The translations under genes and the position numbers were made by a program. Under the pieces are notes generated by a model. That model did not search any database. It was not told the DNA's origin and saw only the letters and a list, made by a program, of their open reading frames with translations. A stretch of 64,000 nucleotides of DNA from Actinocorallia sp. API 0066 (lineage in GTDB: Bacteria; Actinomycetota; Actinomycetes; Streptosporangiales; Streptosporangiaceae): positions 310,001 through 374,000 of the forward strand of contig NZ_JAJLQY010000007.1 in assembly GCF_020991275.1 (NCBI RefSeq), in the 5' to 3' direction. Positions within the stretch are counted from its first letter, which is position 1. Every line of letters starts with the position of its first letter. Shown here in pieces: positions 24,007 to 33,690 of the stretch.

Positions 24007-25425
24007 TCACCTTGCGTCGGCGTTGGCCCGGGCGGTCTCCTCTGACGGGACGGGCGCGGGGGCGTCGGGACGCGGCTCCAGCTCCGGCGGGTCGACGGGC
24101 AGCGGCCGGTTCCGCGCCGCCAGGACGCGCCGCGCCATCGCCGGACGGAACAGCGAGAACGGCTCGGCGCCCAGCCCCAGCACGTCGATGAGCTGCCCGG
24201 CGACGACGGGGTCGCTGTTGGCGGCGCGCACCGCGAGGTCCACGGCCCGGTTGAGCGCCTTGGTGTGCGGCCGGACGGGCGGGCCCTGCGTCTCGGCGTA
24301 GCGCCTGTCCTCGCCGGTGGAGATGAGCCAGGCGCCGCTTCCGGCCTTCTTGGCGCGCTGCTGGAACCAGCGGGTGGAGCGGCCCTCGCCGAGCATCCTG
24401 TCGAGCTGGAGGGCGCTGCGCGCGGCGACGGTCATGCCCTGGCCGTAGATCGGGTTGAACGCGCAGACGGAGTCGCCGGTCGCGACGAACCCGGCGGGCC
24501 AGTCCCGCATCCGCTCGTAGTGCCTGCGGTGCCCGGCGGTGCGCCGGTAGGAGTGGATGGGCGTGAGCGGCTCGGCGTTCTTGATCGCGTCGTACAGGAC
24601 GGGGTGGCGGAGGCCGCGCGCGTAGTCGAGGAACCCGTCGTCGGTGGTGGGCGGGTAGTCGCGTCCGGCGCCGCTGAGGCTGCAGATCCAGGTGCCGTCC
24701 TCCTGGGGGAACAGCCCGCCCGTCCGCCGGTGGGTGGGGGCTCCGGCCTGGAGGTAGAGGGCCTTCCAGCCGGGGTCGAAGCCTTCGGGGACGGCGAAGC
24801 GCCGGGTGGCGTAGCCGAGGAGCGGGTCGATCCGGGTCTCGGCGGGGAAGGGGCGGCCGAGTTTGGCCAGCCATTCCGGCGCGCGGGAGGTGCGCCCGGT
24901 GGCGTCCACGACGAGGTCGGCTTCCAGGACTTCGCCCGTGCCTTGTGTGCCGCGTTCACGGAGCCGTACTCCGGTGACCGTCCTACGGTCGGACGTGGCG
25001 GTCAGTTCGGTGACCTCCACTCCGGTCCGCACGGTGAGCCGTTCTTCCGCGAACAGCCTTTCCCGGACGACGTGGTCGAGCATGCCGCGGCTGAAGGTGA
25101 GGAGCCTGCTTACGTCGTCGAACCTGCGTCGCCAGCCTTGCGGGGTGAGCCAGAGGAGGTCGCCGGGCAGCTTGAGGTCGGGCACGCCGCGCTCGACGAA
25201 CTCCCGCTCCAGGCCGGGGAAGAGCCCGTCGAGGACGCCGAGCCCGTAGTTCCACAGGACGTGCAGATGTCTCCCCTGCGGCACTCCCGCCCGGTCTTGC
25301 GGGGAGTCAGGGTAGGTGTCGCGTTCCAGAAGGGTGACCCGGGGGAAGTGGGTGGTGAGGATCCGGGCGGCGAGCAGCCCCGCCATGCTCCCGCCGATCA
25401 CGACCGCGTGTTCACGTGCCTGCAT
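24007..25425 (-). CDS. FAD-dependent monooxygenase/reductase
   Basis: A 472-residue flavoprotein with an N-terminal Rossmann dinucleotide motif (VVIGGSMAGLLAARIL followed by LLERD), a DATGR segment (LVVDATGRTSRAP) and the second FAD-binding block (GFVATGDSVCAFNPIYGQGM), as in p-hydroxybenzoate-hydroxylase-like and geranylgeranyl-reductase-like enzymes. Substrate unknown. ATG 25425 gives the family-like N-terminus. No Shine-Dalgarno precedes it, but a TACCAT hexamer lies 13 bases upstream, so a very short leader is possible. It diverges from the TenA/PqqC-like gene. Confidence 0.82.
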   Translation of the reverse strand: MQAREHAVVIGGSMAGLLAARILTTHFPRVTLLERDTYPDSPQDRAGVPQGRHLHVLWNYGLGVLDGLFPGLEREFVERGVPDLKLPGDLLWLTPQGWRRRFDDVSRLLTFSRGMLDHVVRERLFAEERLTVRTGVEVTELTATSDRRTVTGVRLRERGTQGTGEVLEADLVVDATGRTSRAPEWLAKLGRPFPAETRIDPLLGYATRRFAVPEGFDPGWKALYLQAGAPTHRRTGGLFPQEDGTWICSLSGAGRDYPPTTDDGFLDYARGLRHPVLYDAIKNAEPLTPIHSYRRTAGHRRHYERMRDWPAGFVATGDSVCAFNPIYGQGMTVAARSALQLDRMLGEGRSTRWFQQRAKKAGSGAWLISTGEDRRYAETQGPPVRPHTKALNRAVDLAVRAANSDPVVAGQLIDVLGLGAEPFSLFRPAMARRVLAARNRPLPVDPPELEPRPDAPAPVPSEETARANADAR

Positions 25426-25500
25426 GGTGTGATTTTTGATGGTATCGCGCGGCGGCGCCACCCGAATCGCAGTCCAATTTGTCCATTCAGGATGATCCAC

Positions 25501-25527
25501 AAATAAGGTGACAAAGATCTCTTATTT
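25501..25527. promoter_or_regulatory. AT-rich inverted repeat in divergent promoter
   Basis: AAATAAG, 13 bases, CTTATTT: a perfect 7-bp inverted repeat in a markedly AT-rich 166-bp gap between the flavoprotein and TenA/PqqC-like starts. A candidate operator; no regulator gene is adjacent. Confidence 0.35.
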
Positions 25528-25591
25528 ACAGATATATGGATCAAAGCGAATAGTGGCAGGGTCATGCACCCGGGCATGGAGGGGAGTCACC

Positions 25592-26353
25592 ATGACCGTC
25601 ACCGCGGAGACCGGGGCGCTTACGCGCCCGCCCTCGCGAACCCAGCACCACCGCACCGTCAAGCGCGAACTGTCCGAGACGCCGCACCCGGCGTGGGTCG
25701 AGGAGATGATCGCCGACCTGAAGCCGGACTGGGACGGCGTCCTCGCCTCGCCCGTCTTCGCCGGCACCGTCACCGGCGGGGTTTCGGACGAGACGTGGAA
25801 GGCCGTCGTCAAGGAGTTCTTCTGCGTCGTCGAGGCGTTCCCGAAGTACATGGGCGTCTACCTCGGCCGCACCACCTACGGCAAGCACCCCGGCGACCTG
25901 CTCGCCAGGGACTGGCTCATCGGCAACATCCGCACCGAGGCCCTGCACGCCCAGTGGTTCATCGACTGGGGCGTCTCGCTGGGCCTCACCGAGGACGAGA
26001 TCATCGACCACCGGCCCGGCCCGGAGGTGGCGTCCCTGTACGAGTTCCTCTGGTCGGTCTCCTACCGGGGCTCGCTGGCGGAGGCGTTCGGGGCCGTCAA
26101 CTACGCCATCGAGGGCACGACGGGCGACTGGACCGAGGCCGTCATGCCCGCCTTCAAGGAGCGCCTCGGCGAGGACAAGCGCGGGCTGATGTGGCTCGCC
26201 GAGCACGCCGAGTACGACGACGCGCACCCGCGCGAAGCCCTGGAGCTCATCAAGCTCACCGTCAGGGACGAGGACGACAGGGCGGCCGCCAAGGAGGCGA
26301 CGCGCCGTTCGCTTGAGCTGTTCCGCCGAGCCTTCGACGCCTGCCTGCGCTGA
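25592..26353 (+). CDS. TenA/PqqC-like iron-containing redox-enzyme-family protein
   Basis: A 253-residue all-helical protein of the haem-oxygenase-like fold. The spaced Glu/His residues expected to bind metal in this group are visible: FFCVVEAFPKYMGVYL, NIRTEALHAQWFIDWG and HAEYDDAHPREALELIK. Relatives include TenA (thiamine salvage), PqqC and the diiron enzyme CADD; the exact activity is open. ATG 25592 is chosen because GAGGGGAG lies a few bases upstream; the frame upstream to 25508 lacks support. It shares a promoter region with the divergent flavoprotein. Confidence 0.78.
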   Translation: MTVTAETGALTRPPSRTQHHRTVKRELSETPHPAWVEEMIADLKPDWDGVLASPVFAGTVTGGVSDETWKAVVKEFFCVVEAFPKYMGVYLGRTTYGKHPGDLLARDWLIGNIRTEALHAQWFIDWGVSLGLTEDEIIDHRPGPEVASLYEFLWSVSYRGSLAEAFGAVNYAIEGTTGDWTEAVMPAFKERLGEDKRGLMWLAEHAEYDDAHPREALELIKLTVRDEDDRAAAKEATRRSLELFRRAFDACLR

Positions 26354-26548
26354 AGAAGGCGACCCGTTCGGCCATGGCGGTGTTCCGGCCCGTCCGAATG
26401 TCAGCGTCATGGCCGAATGCGGTCGGTATGTCCGCACGACCGCAAGTTAAGTCCTGGTTATTAATCTGTGACCTCGGTTGACCGGCCTCCCCGGACGGCA
26501 TAGCTGTAAGGAAAGCGCGCAGGGCGAACAGGACGGGGACGTGACGTG

Positions 26549-27994
26549 ATGGGCCAGCTGACCGCGGTGGACGCCAGCTTCCTGAACATCGAAGGAGACC
26601 GCACCCAGGCCCACATCGGAGGTCTGGGCATCGTCGACACCACGCTCTGCCCCGGCGGCAGGCTCACCCGCGCCGACATGGTCGAGCTGGTCCGGGAGCG
26701 GGCGCACCTGGCCCGCCCGCTCCACCGGCGCCTCGCCCAGGTGCCCTTCGGCCTCGACCTCCCGTACTGGGAGGACGACCCCGACTTCGACCCCGAGCGC
26801 CACGTCCACGAGGTCGCGCTGCCCTACCCCGGCGACGACCGCCAGCTCGGCATCGAGGTCGCCCGCATCCACGAACGCCCCCTGGACCGCCGCCGCCCGC
26901 TGTGGGAGCTGTTCCTCATCCAGGGCCTCGAAGGCGGGCGCGCCGCCATCTACTGCAAGGTGCACCACGCCTGCGTCGACGGCGTGCTGGCCGCCGAGAC
27001 CCTCGCCGCGCTCCTCGACCTCCAGCCCGAGGGCATGACCCCGCCGCCGTTCACCGGCGAGCCCCTCACCAGCCCCGGCCTGCTGCCGATGCTCACCAAG
27101 GGCGCCCGGAACGTCGCGCTGCACCCGGTCCGCTCCGCCGAGGCCATCGCCAGGACCGTCCCCTACCTCGACCAGTTCCCGCTGCTCGGCGCGGTGCCCG
27201 GCGTCCCCGAGGTCTCCCGGACGCTGCGCGGCCTGCTCGGCAGGGACAACCCGGCGCCGTCCGAGCTCGGCACCGCGCCCCGCACCCCGTTCAACGCGCC
27301 CATCTCCCAGCACCGGTCGTTCGCGTTCGGCTCGCTGCCGCTGGAGGACGTCAAGGAGGTGCGGCGGGCGCTCGGCGTCTCGGTCAACGACGTGGTGATG
27401 GCGATGTGCACCGGCGCGCTCCGCCAGTGGCTGATCGACCACGACGCGCTGCCCGACCAGCCGCTCGTCGCCGTCGTCCCGGTCTCGCTGCGGCGCAAGC
27501 ACGGCCGCACCGACGGCAACGCGCTGTCGGCGATGTTCGCGCCGCTGCCCGTCCAGATCGACGACCCTGAAGACCGCTTCTACGCGGTGCGCGGCGCGAT
27601 GCGCGGGGTCAAGCGCCGGTTCGCGGCCTCCTCCGGCACCTGGTTCGAGGGGCTGACGGGGCTGCTGCCGCCCGCCGTCGCCGGGATGGCCACCAAACTC
27701 GTCATGCAGGTCGCGCCGGCCCTCAACCCGGTCAACCTCCTGGTGTCGAACGTGCCGGGGCCGCAGCAGCCGCTGTACGCGCGCGGAGCGCGGGTCCTGG
27801 CGTACTACCCGGCGTCCGTCATCAGCGACGCGACGGGCGGCGTCAACATCACCGTCTTCTCCTACGACGGCAACCTCGACATCGGCATCGTCGCCTGCCC
27901 CGACCTCGTGCCGGACGCCTGGAACCTCGTCGACTACCTGCGGGACTCGCTGAACGAGCTGCTCAAGCTGACCCGCGCGACGGCCGACGTCTGA
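26549..27994 (+). CDS. Wax ester synthase / diacylglycerol acyltransferase (WS/DGAT)
   Basis: A 481-residue WS/DGAT enzyme with the catalytic HHxxxDG motif HHACVDG at 139-145 (KVHHACVDGVLAAE), a PLDRRRPLWE segment, SVNDVVMAMCTGALRQWL in the middle, and VSNVPGPQQPLY in the C-terminal domain. The family uses acyl-CoA to make triacylglycerol or wax ester at the membrane. ATG 26549 and GTG 26546 are adjacent possible starts. A TTGACC hexamer at 26478 with TAGCTG 17 bases downstream may be its promoter. It fits with the PlsC gene in making storage lipid. Confidence 0.92.
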   Translation: MGQLTAVDASFLNIEGDRTQAHIGGLGIVDTTLCPGGRLTRADMVELVRERAHLARPLHRRLAQVPFGLDLPYWEDDPDFDPERHVHEVALPYPGDDRQLGIEVARIHERPLDRRRPLWELFLIQGLEGGRAAIYCKVHHACVDGVLAAETLAALLDLQPEGMTPPPFTGEPLTSPGLLPMLTKGARNVALHPVRSAEAIARTVPYLDQFPLLGAVPGVPEVSRTLRGLLGRDNPAPSELGTAPRTPFNAPISQHRSFAFGSLPLEDVKEVRRALGVSVNDVVMAMCTGALRQWLIDHDALPDQPLVAVVPVSLRRKHGRTDGNALSAMFAPLPVQIDDPEDRFYAVRGAMRGVKRRFAASSGTWFEGLTGLLPPAVAGMATKLVMQVAPALNPVNLLVSNVPGPQQPLYARGARVLAYYPASVISDATGGVNITVFSYDGNLDIGIVACPDLVPDAWNLVDYLRDSLNELLKLTRATADV

Positions 27995-28006
27995 GGCGGC
28001 GGAGCG

Positions 28007-28681
28007 TCAGGGCAGGCGCCAGTCCACGGGCGCGCCGCCCTGCTGCTCCAGCGCCGCGTTGGCGCGGCTGAAGGGGCGGGAGCCGAAGAAGCCCCGGTCG
28101 GCCGACATCGGGCTCGGGTGGGCCGAGGCGATGCACGGGTAGCCGTCCAGCATCGGGCGGAGCGTCTGGGCGTCCCGGCCCCACAGGATCGCCACTAGCG
28201 GGGTGCGGCGCTCAACCAGCGCCCGGATCGCCTGCTCGGTGACCTTCTCCCAGCCCTTGCCCCGGTGCGCGGCCGGCTTGCGCGGCTGCACCGTGAGCGA
28301 CCTGTTGAGTAGGAGGACGCCCTGCCTCGTCCACGGCGTGAGGTCGCCGTTGGCCGGGCCCGGTAGGCCGAGGTCCTGCATGTACTCGGTGTAGATGTTG
28401 ATGAGGCTCGGCGGGAGCGGCCACACGTCGGGCGCGACGGCGAAGCTGAGGCCCACGGCGTGCCCCGGCGTCGGGTACGGGTCCTGCCCCACGATGAGCA
28501 CCCTCACGTCCGCGAAGGGCTGCTGGAACGCGCGCAGCACGTTCTGCCCCGCCGGGAGGTAGGTGCGGCCCGCGGCGAGCTCGCCGCGCAGGAAGTCGCC
28601 CATGGCGGCGATGTCGGACTCGACGGGGGCGAGGGCCTTCGCCCAGCCCTCCTCGACGATCTCGGTCAGCGGACGTGCCAT
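28007..28681 (-). CDS. ung: Uracil-DNA glycosylase, family 1
   Basis: A 224-residue UDG with the water-activating motif [10 protein letters not shown] (Asp67), [10 protein letters not shown] in the uracil-recognition region, and the DNA-intercalating loop HPSPMSA (His188). It removes uracil from DNA at the start of base-excision repair. ATG 28681 has no strong ribosome-binding site nearby. It ends 13 bases from the convergent WS/DGAT stop, with no clear hairpin between them. Upstream on the same strand is the D-aminoacylase gene, 47 bases away. Confidence 0.95.
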   Translation of the reverse strand: MARPLTEIVEEGWAKALAPVESDIAAMGDFLRGELAAGRTYLPAGQNVLRAFQQPFADVRVLIVGQDPYPTPGHAVGLSFAVAPDVWPLPPSLINIYTEYMQDLGLPGPANGDLTPWTRQGVLLLNRSLTVQPRKPAAHRGKGWEKVTEQAIRALVERRTPLVAILWGRDAQTLRPMLDGYPCIASAHPSPMSADRGFFGSRPFSRANAALEQQGGAPVDWRLP

Positions 28682-28728
28682 GGCACCGCAGCCTAACGAG
28701 CCCGGAGGCGCGGCGCGTCCGGTTCGTC

Positions 28729-30264
28729 TCAGCGCAGGACGCGGCCTCGGCGTTCGCCGGTGAACTTCCCGTCGTCGACGACGACGGCGCCCTCCAGGAC
28801 GACATAGGGGATGCCCGTCGGCTGGACGTCGGGTTCGGTGTAGGTGCCGGGGTGGCCTACCGTCTCGGGGTCGAAGCACGTGATGTCGGCGTAGGCCCCC
28901 GGGAGGAGGACGCCGCGTCCGGTGAGGCCGAAGGGCAGGGCGTTCGCTGACGTCATCTTCCGGACGGCCTCCTCCCACGGCACCAGGGCGGCGTCCCTGA
29001 CGTAGGCGCCCAGGAAGTGCGGGAAGCAGCCCCAGGTACGGGGGTGCTCCAGGCCGGTCGGCATGCCGTTGTCCGAGCCGATGCCCAGCAGCGGATCGGC
29101 CAGCAGCTTCCGGACGTCCGGCTCGGCCATCATGGTGATCACCATGGTGGCGGCCGGGTCGGCGGCGATGAGGGCGCAGGCCGTCGCGAACGGGTCGGCT
29201 TCTGCGGCGACGGCGGCGAGGGTGCGGCCGACGACGGACATGTCGGCATGGGTGGTGATGAGGACGCCCTCGGGTGTGGTGTCCCGCCAGAGGCCGGTGC
29301 CCTTCAGTGGGACGGGGTCCTCGGCGGCTCGTCTGAGGGGCTCGATGTCCCCGGCGAGCCTTGCGCGGAGGGCGTCGAGGCCGCCTTCCAGCGACGCCGG
29401 GGGCAGCAGGGCCGAGAGGGCGGTGCCCCCGGCCAGGTAGGGGTAGACGTCGCCGCGCACGTCGAGGCCCTCGGCACGGGCGGCGCGCAGCCTTTCCAGG
29501 AGCATCCCGGCGCGGCCGTGGTTGCGCGGCCCCGCCGTCTTGCAGTGCGACACCTGAAGGGCGACCCTTGCCCGGCGCGCTATCTCGATCGCCTCGTCCA
29601 GGGCGTCGGACAGGCCCGCGCCCTCGTCGCGCATGTGCGTCGTGTACGGCCTGCCGTACCGGTGGGCGACCTTCGCCAGGGCCACCAGTTCGTCCGTGCC
29701 GCCGAAGGAGCCCGGGGGGTAGATGAGGCCGCTGGACAGGCCGCGGGCGCCCGCCTCGAACGCCTCGGCGGCCAGCGCGCACATCTCCGCGACGGCGGCC
29801 TCGGAGACGTCCGGCTCCCACCCGGCGGCGGCCAGGCGCAGCGTGGAGTGGCCGACGAGCGTCGCCATGTGGTTGGTCGGACCCGCCGCCTCCATCGCCG
29901 CCAGGTACTCCGCGAACGTGCCCGGCGTGACGGGAGCGCCCGCGTAGCCCGACATCGTCTCCGCGTCGCGCGCCAGCACCGGCGCGAAGGAGAAGCCACA
30001 GTTCCCGTTGACCTCCGTCGTCACGCCCTGGAGCAGCTTGAAGGGCTGTGCCTCCGGGAGCGCGGGGACGAGGTCGGAGTGGCAGTGCGGGTCCACAAAA
30101 CCGGGCGCGACGGCCAGGCCCGCGACGTCCAGGACCCGGCGCGCCGGGCCCACGTCGGCGCCGAGCGCGGCGACCCGGCCGCCGGAGACCGCGACGTCGG
30201 CGCGGACCGGCGGCGACCCCAGCCCGTCGTGGACGGCGCCGCCGCGCAGAACGAGATCGTGCAT
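28729..30264 (-). CDS. N-acyl-D-amino-acid deacylase (D-aminoacylase) family amidohydrolase
   Basis: A 511-residue amidohydrolase-superfamily enzyme: metal-binding FVDPHCHSD near residue 60, [10 protein letters not shown], the HMRDEG block, [10 protein letters not shown] with metal-binding Cys/His, and [10 protein letters not shown]-aminoacylases hydrolyse N-acyl-D-amino acids to free D-amino acids. ATG 30264 lacks a Shine-Dalgarno, but a TACAGT hexamer eight bases upstream suggests a leaderless mRNA. It diverges from the serine hydrolase-M20-GNAT-racemase genes, and together they suggest D-amino-acid metabolism. Dihydroorotase-like or other acyl-substrate specificity cannot be excluded. Confidence 0.85.
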   Translation of the reverse strand: MHDLVLRGGAVHDGLGSPPVRADVAVSGGRVAALGADVGPARRVLDVAGLAVAPGFVDPHCHSDLVPALPEAQPFKLLQGVTTEVNGNCGFSFAPVLARDAETMSGYAGAPVTPGTFAEYLAAMEAAGPTNHMATLVGHSTLRLAAAGWEPDVSEAAVAEMCALAAEAFEAGARGLSSGLIYPPGSFGGTDELVALAKVAHRYGRPYTTHMRDEGAGLSDALDEAIEIARRARVALQVSHCKTAGPRNHGRAGMLLERLRAARAEGLDVRGDVYPYLAGGTALSALLPPASLEGGLDALRARLAGDIEPLRRAAEDPVPLKGTGLWRDTTPEGVLITTHADMSVVGRTLAAVAAEADPFATACALIAADPAATMVITMMAEPDVRKLLADPLLGIGSDNGMPTGLEHPRTWGCFPHFLGAYVRDAALVPWEEAVRKMTSANALPFGLTGRGVLLPGAYADITCFDPETVGHPGTYTEPDVQPTGIPYVVLEGAVVVDDGKFTGERRGRVLR

Positions 30265-30315
30265 GAGCGATCACTGTAGAGATTCACAAGGCGGGACGCG
30301 CGGGAGGAGGTGACA

Positions 30316-30333
30316 AATCCTTTCGTAAGGATT
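30316..30333. promoter_or_regulatory. Inverted repeat in the D-aminoacylase/serine-hydrolase promoter
   Basis: AATCCTT-TCGT-AAGGATT, a perfect 7-bp inverted repeat in the 159-bp divergent promoter, about 90 bases before the serine hydrolase start and 50 bases before the D-aminoacylase start. Candidate operator for coordinate control; no cognate regulator gene is adjacent. Confidence 0.42.
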
Positions 30334-30423
30334 GTGAACATTGCCGATGAGGCGGACGATCCGGGCGGGCTAAGGTGCGTCTCCCGCGCGGTAGCGGCCG
30401 CGTGACTGCAGGAAGGAGCCCGG

Positions 30424-31749
30424 GTGGACTGGGGTGGACGGCTCGCCGAACTCGCCGCGGCGCACGGGGTGCCCGGCGCGTCCCTGGCGATCCGGCGGGG
30501 CGGCGCGACCGAGGCGCACGCGACGGGGGTGCTCAGCACCGCGACCGGCGTCCCCGTGACGCCCGGCACGCTCTTCCAGATCGGATCCGTCACCAAGGTG
30601 TGGACGGCGACGCAGATCATGTTGCTCGCCGAACGGGACGAACTGGACATCGACGCGCCGGTGCGGGAGGCGCTGCCCGAGTTCGCCGTGGCCGATCCGG
30701 GGGTGTCCGCCACGGTGACACTTAGGCATCTGCTCAGCCATACGTCCGGGATAGATGGTGACCTCTTCCTGGACACGGGGCGGGGCGACGACTGCCTGGA
30801 ACGGTACGTCGCCGCCTGTGCGGAGCTGGGGCAGTTGCACGCGCCGGGCGAGACGCAGTCCTACGTGAACGCCGCCTACAGCGTCATGGGGCGGATCATC
30901 GAGAAGCGCACCGGGCTCGTCTGGGACAGGGCGCTCAGGGAGATGCTCGTGGAGCCCCTCGGCCTCACGGACGTGTGCACACTGCCGGAAGAGGCGCTGC
31001 TCAGGCGGACGGCCGTAGGGCACCTCGGCAAGGGCGACGAACTGCACCCGACGCCGGTGTGGGGGCTGATGCGCTCGATCGGCCCGGCCGGGCTGATCTG
31101 CGCGACGGCCTCCGACACCGCCGCGTTCGGCGCGTCCCACCTGGCGGGCGGGCTGCTCAAGCCGGAGTCGCTCGCCGCGATGCGGACGCCGCAGGTCACG
31201 GTGCCCAACCCGCACGGGCTCGGCACCCACTGGGGCCTCGGCTGGATCCTCGACACCTGGGACGGCCACGACGTCCTGTGGCACGCGGGCAGCACCATTG
31301 GACAGAACGCGGCCCTGTGGGTGGTGCCTTCCGCTGACCTCGTCGTCGCGCTGCTGACGAACGGCGGCCATGACGGGGCCCTGGCGAACGACCTCTCGCG
31401 GGAGATCTTCGCCGAACTGGCGGGGATCGCCGTACGGCCGCCCCTGGAGCCGCCCGCCTCACCGCCGTCCCTCGATCTGTCGGCTTACGCGGGCCTGTAT
31501 GAACGCAGGCACGTCCGCACGACACTGACGCTGGGGGAACGCGGCCTCCACGCCCGCGTCGAGGTGACGACACCGGAGCTGGCCGACCTCGGCGAACCGC
31601 TCGAACTCGATCTGGTCGCGGTCGACGACAGCACGTTCGTCGGCGTCGCGGAAGGGAATCCCGGCAAGGTGCCTTTTGTGTTCCACACCCTCCCCGACGG
31701 CTCTCGGCACCTCCACTACAGCGCCAGGACAAACCCCCGTGTCCACTGA
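30424..31749 (+). CDS. Serine hydrolase of the beta-lactamase / D-aminopeptidase family (S12)
   Basis: A 441-residue class-C-beta-lactamase-like serine hydrolase: SxxK nucleophile motif SVTK (Ser55, Lys58), YxN motif (Tyr147-Val-Asn149) and HAG in WHAGSTIGQN as the third motif. The C-terminal about 100 residues form an extra beta-rich domain. Members include D-Ala-D-Ala carboxypeptidases, esterases and D-aminopeptidases. There is no signal peptide, so a cytoplasmic D-amino-peptide or ester hydrolase is likelier than a beta-lactamase. GTG 30424 is supported by GGAAGGAG upstream. It overlaps the M20 gene by 11 bases. Confidence 0.87.
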   Translation: MDWGGRLAELAAAHGVPGASLAIRRGGATEAHATGVLSTATGVPVTPGTLFQIGSVTKVWTATQIMLLAERDELDIDAPVREALPEFAVADPGVSATVTLRHLLSHTSGIDGDLFLDTGRGDDCLERYVAACAELGQLHAPGETQSYVNAAYSVMGRIIEKRTGLVWDRALREMLVEPLGLTDVCTLPEEALLRRTAVGHLGKGDELHPTPVWGLMRSIGPAGLICATASDTAAFGASHLAGGLLKPESLAAMRTPQVTVPNPHGLGTHWGLGWILDTWDGHDVLWHAGSTIGQNAALWVVPSADLVVALLTNGGHDGALANDLSREIFAELAGIAVRPPLEPPASPPSLDLSAYAGLYERRHVRTTLTLGERGLHARVEVTTPELADLGEPLELDLVAVDDSTFVGVAEGNPGKVPFVFHTLPDGSRHLHYSARTNPRVH

Positions 31750-32821
31750 ACACTTCGACCGGGCCGCGATGACCGCGGACCTCGCGTCCCTGGTGGAGGC
31801 CGAGTCGCCCAGCGGCGACACCGCCGCCCTCGCCGCCTGCCGCGACCGCGTCGCCGACCTCGGCGCCCGGCTCCTCGCCACCGAACCCGCCGTGCTCGGC
31901 GAACACCTGCGCTGGGGGCCGGAACGGCCCAGGGTGCTGCTGCTCGGCCACTACGACACCGTCTGGCCGGTCGGGACACTCGCCCGCTGGCCGTTCACCG
32001 TCACCGGCCACCGCGCGACGGGCCCCGGCTGCTTCGACATGAAAGCCGGAATCGTCCAGCTCTTCCATGCTTTGTCCGTCCTGCCCTCTCTGGAGGGGAT
32101 CGGGGTGCTCGTCACGTCCGACGAGGAGACCGGCTCGGAGACCTCCCGCGACCTCATCGAGGACACCGCTTCGGAGGCCGCCGCCGTCCTCGTGGCCGAA
32201 CCGAGCGCTGACGGCGCGCTCAAGACGTCGCGCAAGGGCCTGGCCCGCTACGAGATGGCCATCGTCGGCAAGGCCGCCCACACCGGCCTGGACCCCGAAC
32301 GCGGCGTCAACGCGGCGCTGGAGCTCGCCCACCAGATCCAGGCCGTCGCCGGGCTCGCCGCGCCCAGCCGGGGCACCACGGTGACGCCGTCGGTCTGCCG
32401 GGCGGGCACCACGGTCAACACGGTGCCCGCCGACGCGAGCCTCGCGGTGGACGTGCGCGCCTTCGACGCCGCCGAACTGGAACGGATCGACCGGTGGATG
32501 CGCTTCCGGCGTCCCGTCCTGCCCGGCGCCCGCCTTGAGGTGCGGGCCGGGCCCCGGCGTGGACCGCTCCCGCGCTCGGCGTCCTTCGGGCTGTTCCAGC
32601 GGGCCGCCGGGGCCGCCGCCGACCTCGGCATGCCCACCCTGCGCGAGGCGGCTGTGGGCGGCGGCTCTGACGGCAACCTCACGGCGTCGCTGGGTGTGCC
32701 CACCCTGGACGGGCTCGGAGCCGTCGGAGGAGGGGCGCACGCTGAGGGCGAATGGGTGGATCTGCGGACACTGCCGGAGCGGGCGGCTCTGCTTGCGGAG
32801 CTCCTCGCTCGCCTGCATTGA
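31739..32821 (+). CDS. M20-family metallohydrolase (carboxypeptidase / N-acyl-amino-acid hydrolase)
   Basis: A 360-residue M20 enzyme with metal ligands His71-x-Asp73 (LGHYDTVWPVGT), Asp100 (GCFDMKAG), the catalytic Glu pair at 129-130 (TSDEETGSE), and a C-terminal metal His in GGGAHAEGEWV. GTG 31739 is preferred: the frame extends to 31676, but that lies inside the upstream gene, and the 11-base overlap is typical of this operon. By context it is a candidate desuccinylase/deacylase acting on N-acyl-L-amino acids, downstream of the racemase in the proposed pathway. A glutamate carboxypeptidase-like role is the alternative. Confidence 0.87.
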   Translation: MSTEHFDRAAMTADLASLVEAESPSGDTAALAACRDRVADLGARLLATEPAVLGEHLRWGPERPRVLLLGHYDTVWPVGTLARWPFTVTGHRATGPGCFDMKAGIVQLFHALSVLPSLEGIGVLVTSDEETGSETSRDLIEDTASEAAAVLVAEPSADGALKTSRKGLARYEMAIVGKAAHTGLDPERGVNAALELAHQIQAVAGLAAPSRGTTVTPSVCRAGTTVNTVPADASLAVDVRAFDAAELERIDRWMRFRRPVLPGARLEVRAGPRRGPLPRSASFGLFQRAAGAAADLGMPTLREAAVGGGSDGNLTASLGVPTLDGLGAVGGGAHAEGEWVDLRTLPERAALLAELLARLH

Positions 32822-32934
32822 CGGCGTCGGCGGCTCGGGTTGGCGGATCGGTTGGCGGATCGGACCAAAAGACGGGCTCGCGGTTGGCGGGCCCGACGAT
32901 GAGTGCGGCGTCCCGGCGCGGGCAGGCTTGTTCC

Positions 32935-33690
32935 GTGAGCGACATCGAGGTGCGCGAACCGCACGACCCCCGCGAGCACCAGGCGGCAGCCGGGCTCATG
33001 ACCGAGGTGTGGGGCCAGCCCCTGGCCGAACCGGGCCTGCTGACCGCCCTCGCGCACTCAGGCAACTACGTGGCCTGCGCCTACCGGGACGGCGCGCTGG
33101 TAGGCGTCGCGCTCGGCTTCCGGACCGCCGACAACGCGCTGCACTCGCACGCCACCGCCATCCGGTCCGACCTGCGCGGGCGCGGCGTCGGCAGGCTGCT
33201 GAAGTTCCACCAGCGGGACTGGGCGCTCTCCCGGGGCATCGAGGCGATCGTGTGGACGTACGACCCTCTCGTCCGGCGTAACGCGCACTTCAACCTGCAC
33301 GTGCTGGGCGCCCGCGTCGAGGAGTACCTGCCGGACTTCTACGGGGCCATGCGGGACAGGCTCAACGGTGGGGCCCCTTCCGACCGGCTGCTTGTGCGGT
33401 GGGCCCTGGACGCGCCCATCCCGCCCGTCCCGGAGACCAGGACGGCGGAGGCATTGGGGGCGCGCGTCCTTCTGGAGCCCGGAGCGGAGCACCCTACCGA
33501 CGAGCCTTACGAGGGGCGTCTCCTCGTCGCGGTCCCCGCCGACATCGAGGTGATGCGCGAGGCGTCACGCCGGGCCGCCCTGCGCGCGCGGTACGCGGTG
33601 CGCGCCGCCCTCGCGCCCGCGCTCGCCGCCGGGATGCGGATCACCGGCATCACCCGCGACGGCTACTACCTGCTGGAGGAGACCCGATGA
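32935..33690 (+). CDS. GNAT-family N-acyltransferase next to enolase-superfamily racemase
   Basis: A 251-residue protein with a GNAT fold in its first half: acetyl-CoA loop in IRSDLRGRGVGRLLKFHQRD and the strand YVACAYRDGALVGVALGFRT. A C-terminal domain of about 100 residues follows. Start: GTG 32935 (VSDIEVREP); an in-frame ATG at 32899 would add 12 residues with no better support. Its stop overlaps the racemase start (ATGA). In Geobacillus a GNAT enzyme that N-succinylates D-amino acids is encoded beside an N-succinylamino-acid racemase; this gene is a good candidate for the same role, by context only. Confidence 0.8.
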   Translation: MSDIEVREPHDPREHQAAAGLMTEVWGQPLAEPGLLTALAHSGNYVACAYRDGALVGVALGFRTADNALHSHATAIRSDLRGRGVGRLLKFHQRDWALSRGIEAIVWTYDPLVRRNAHFNLHVLGARVEEYLPDFYGAMRDRLNGGAPSDRLLVRWALDAPIPPVPETRTAEALGARVLLEPGAEHPTDEPYEGRLLVAVPADIEVMREASRRAALRARYAVRAALAPALAAGMRITGITRDGYYLLEETR

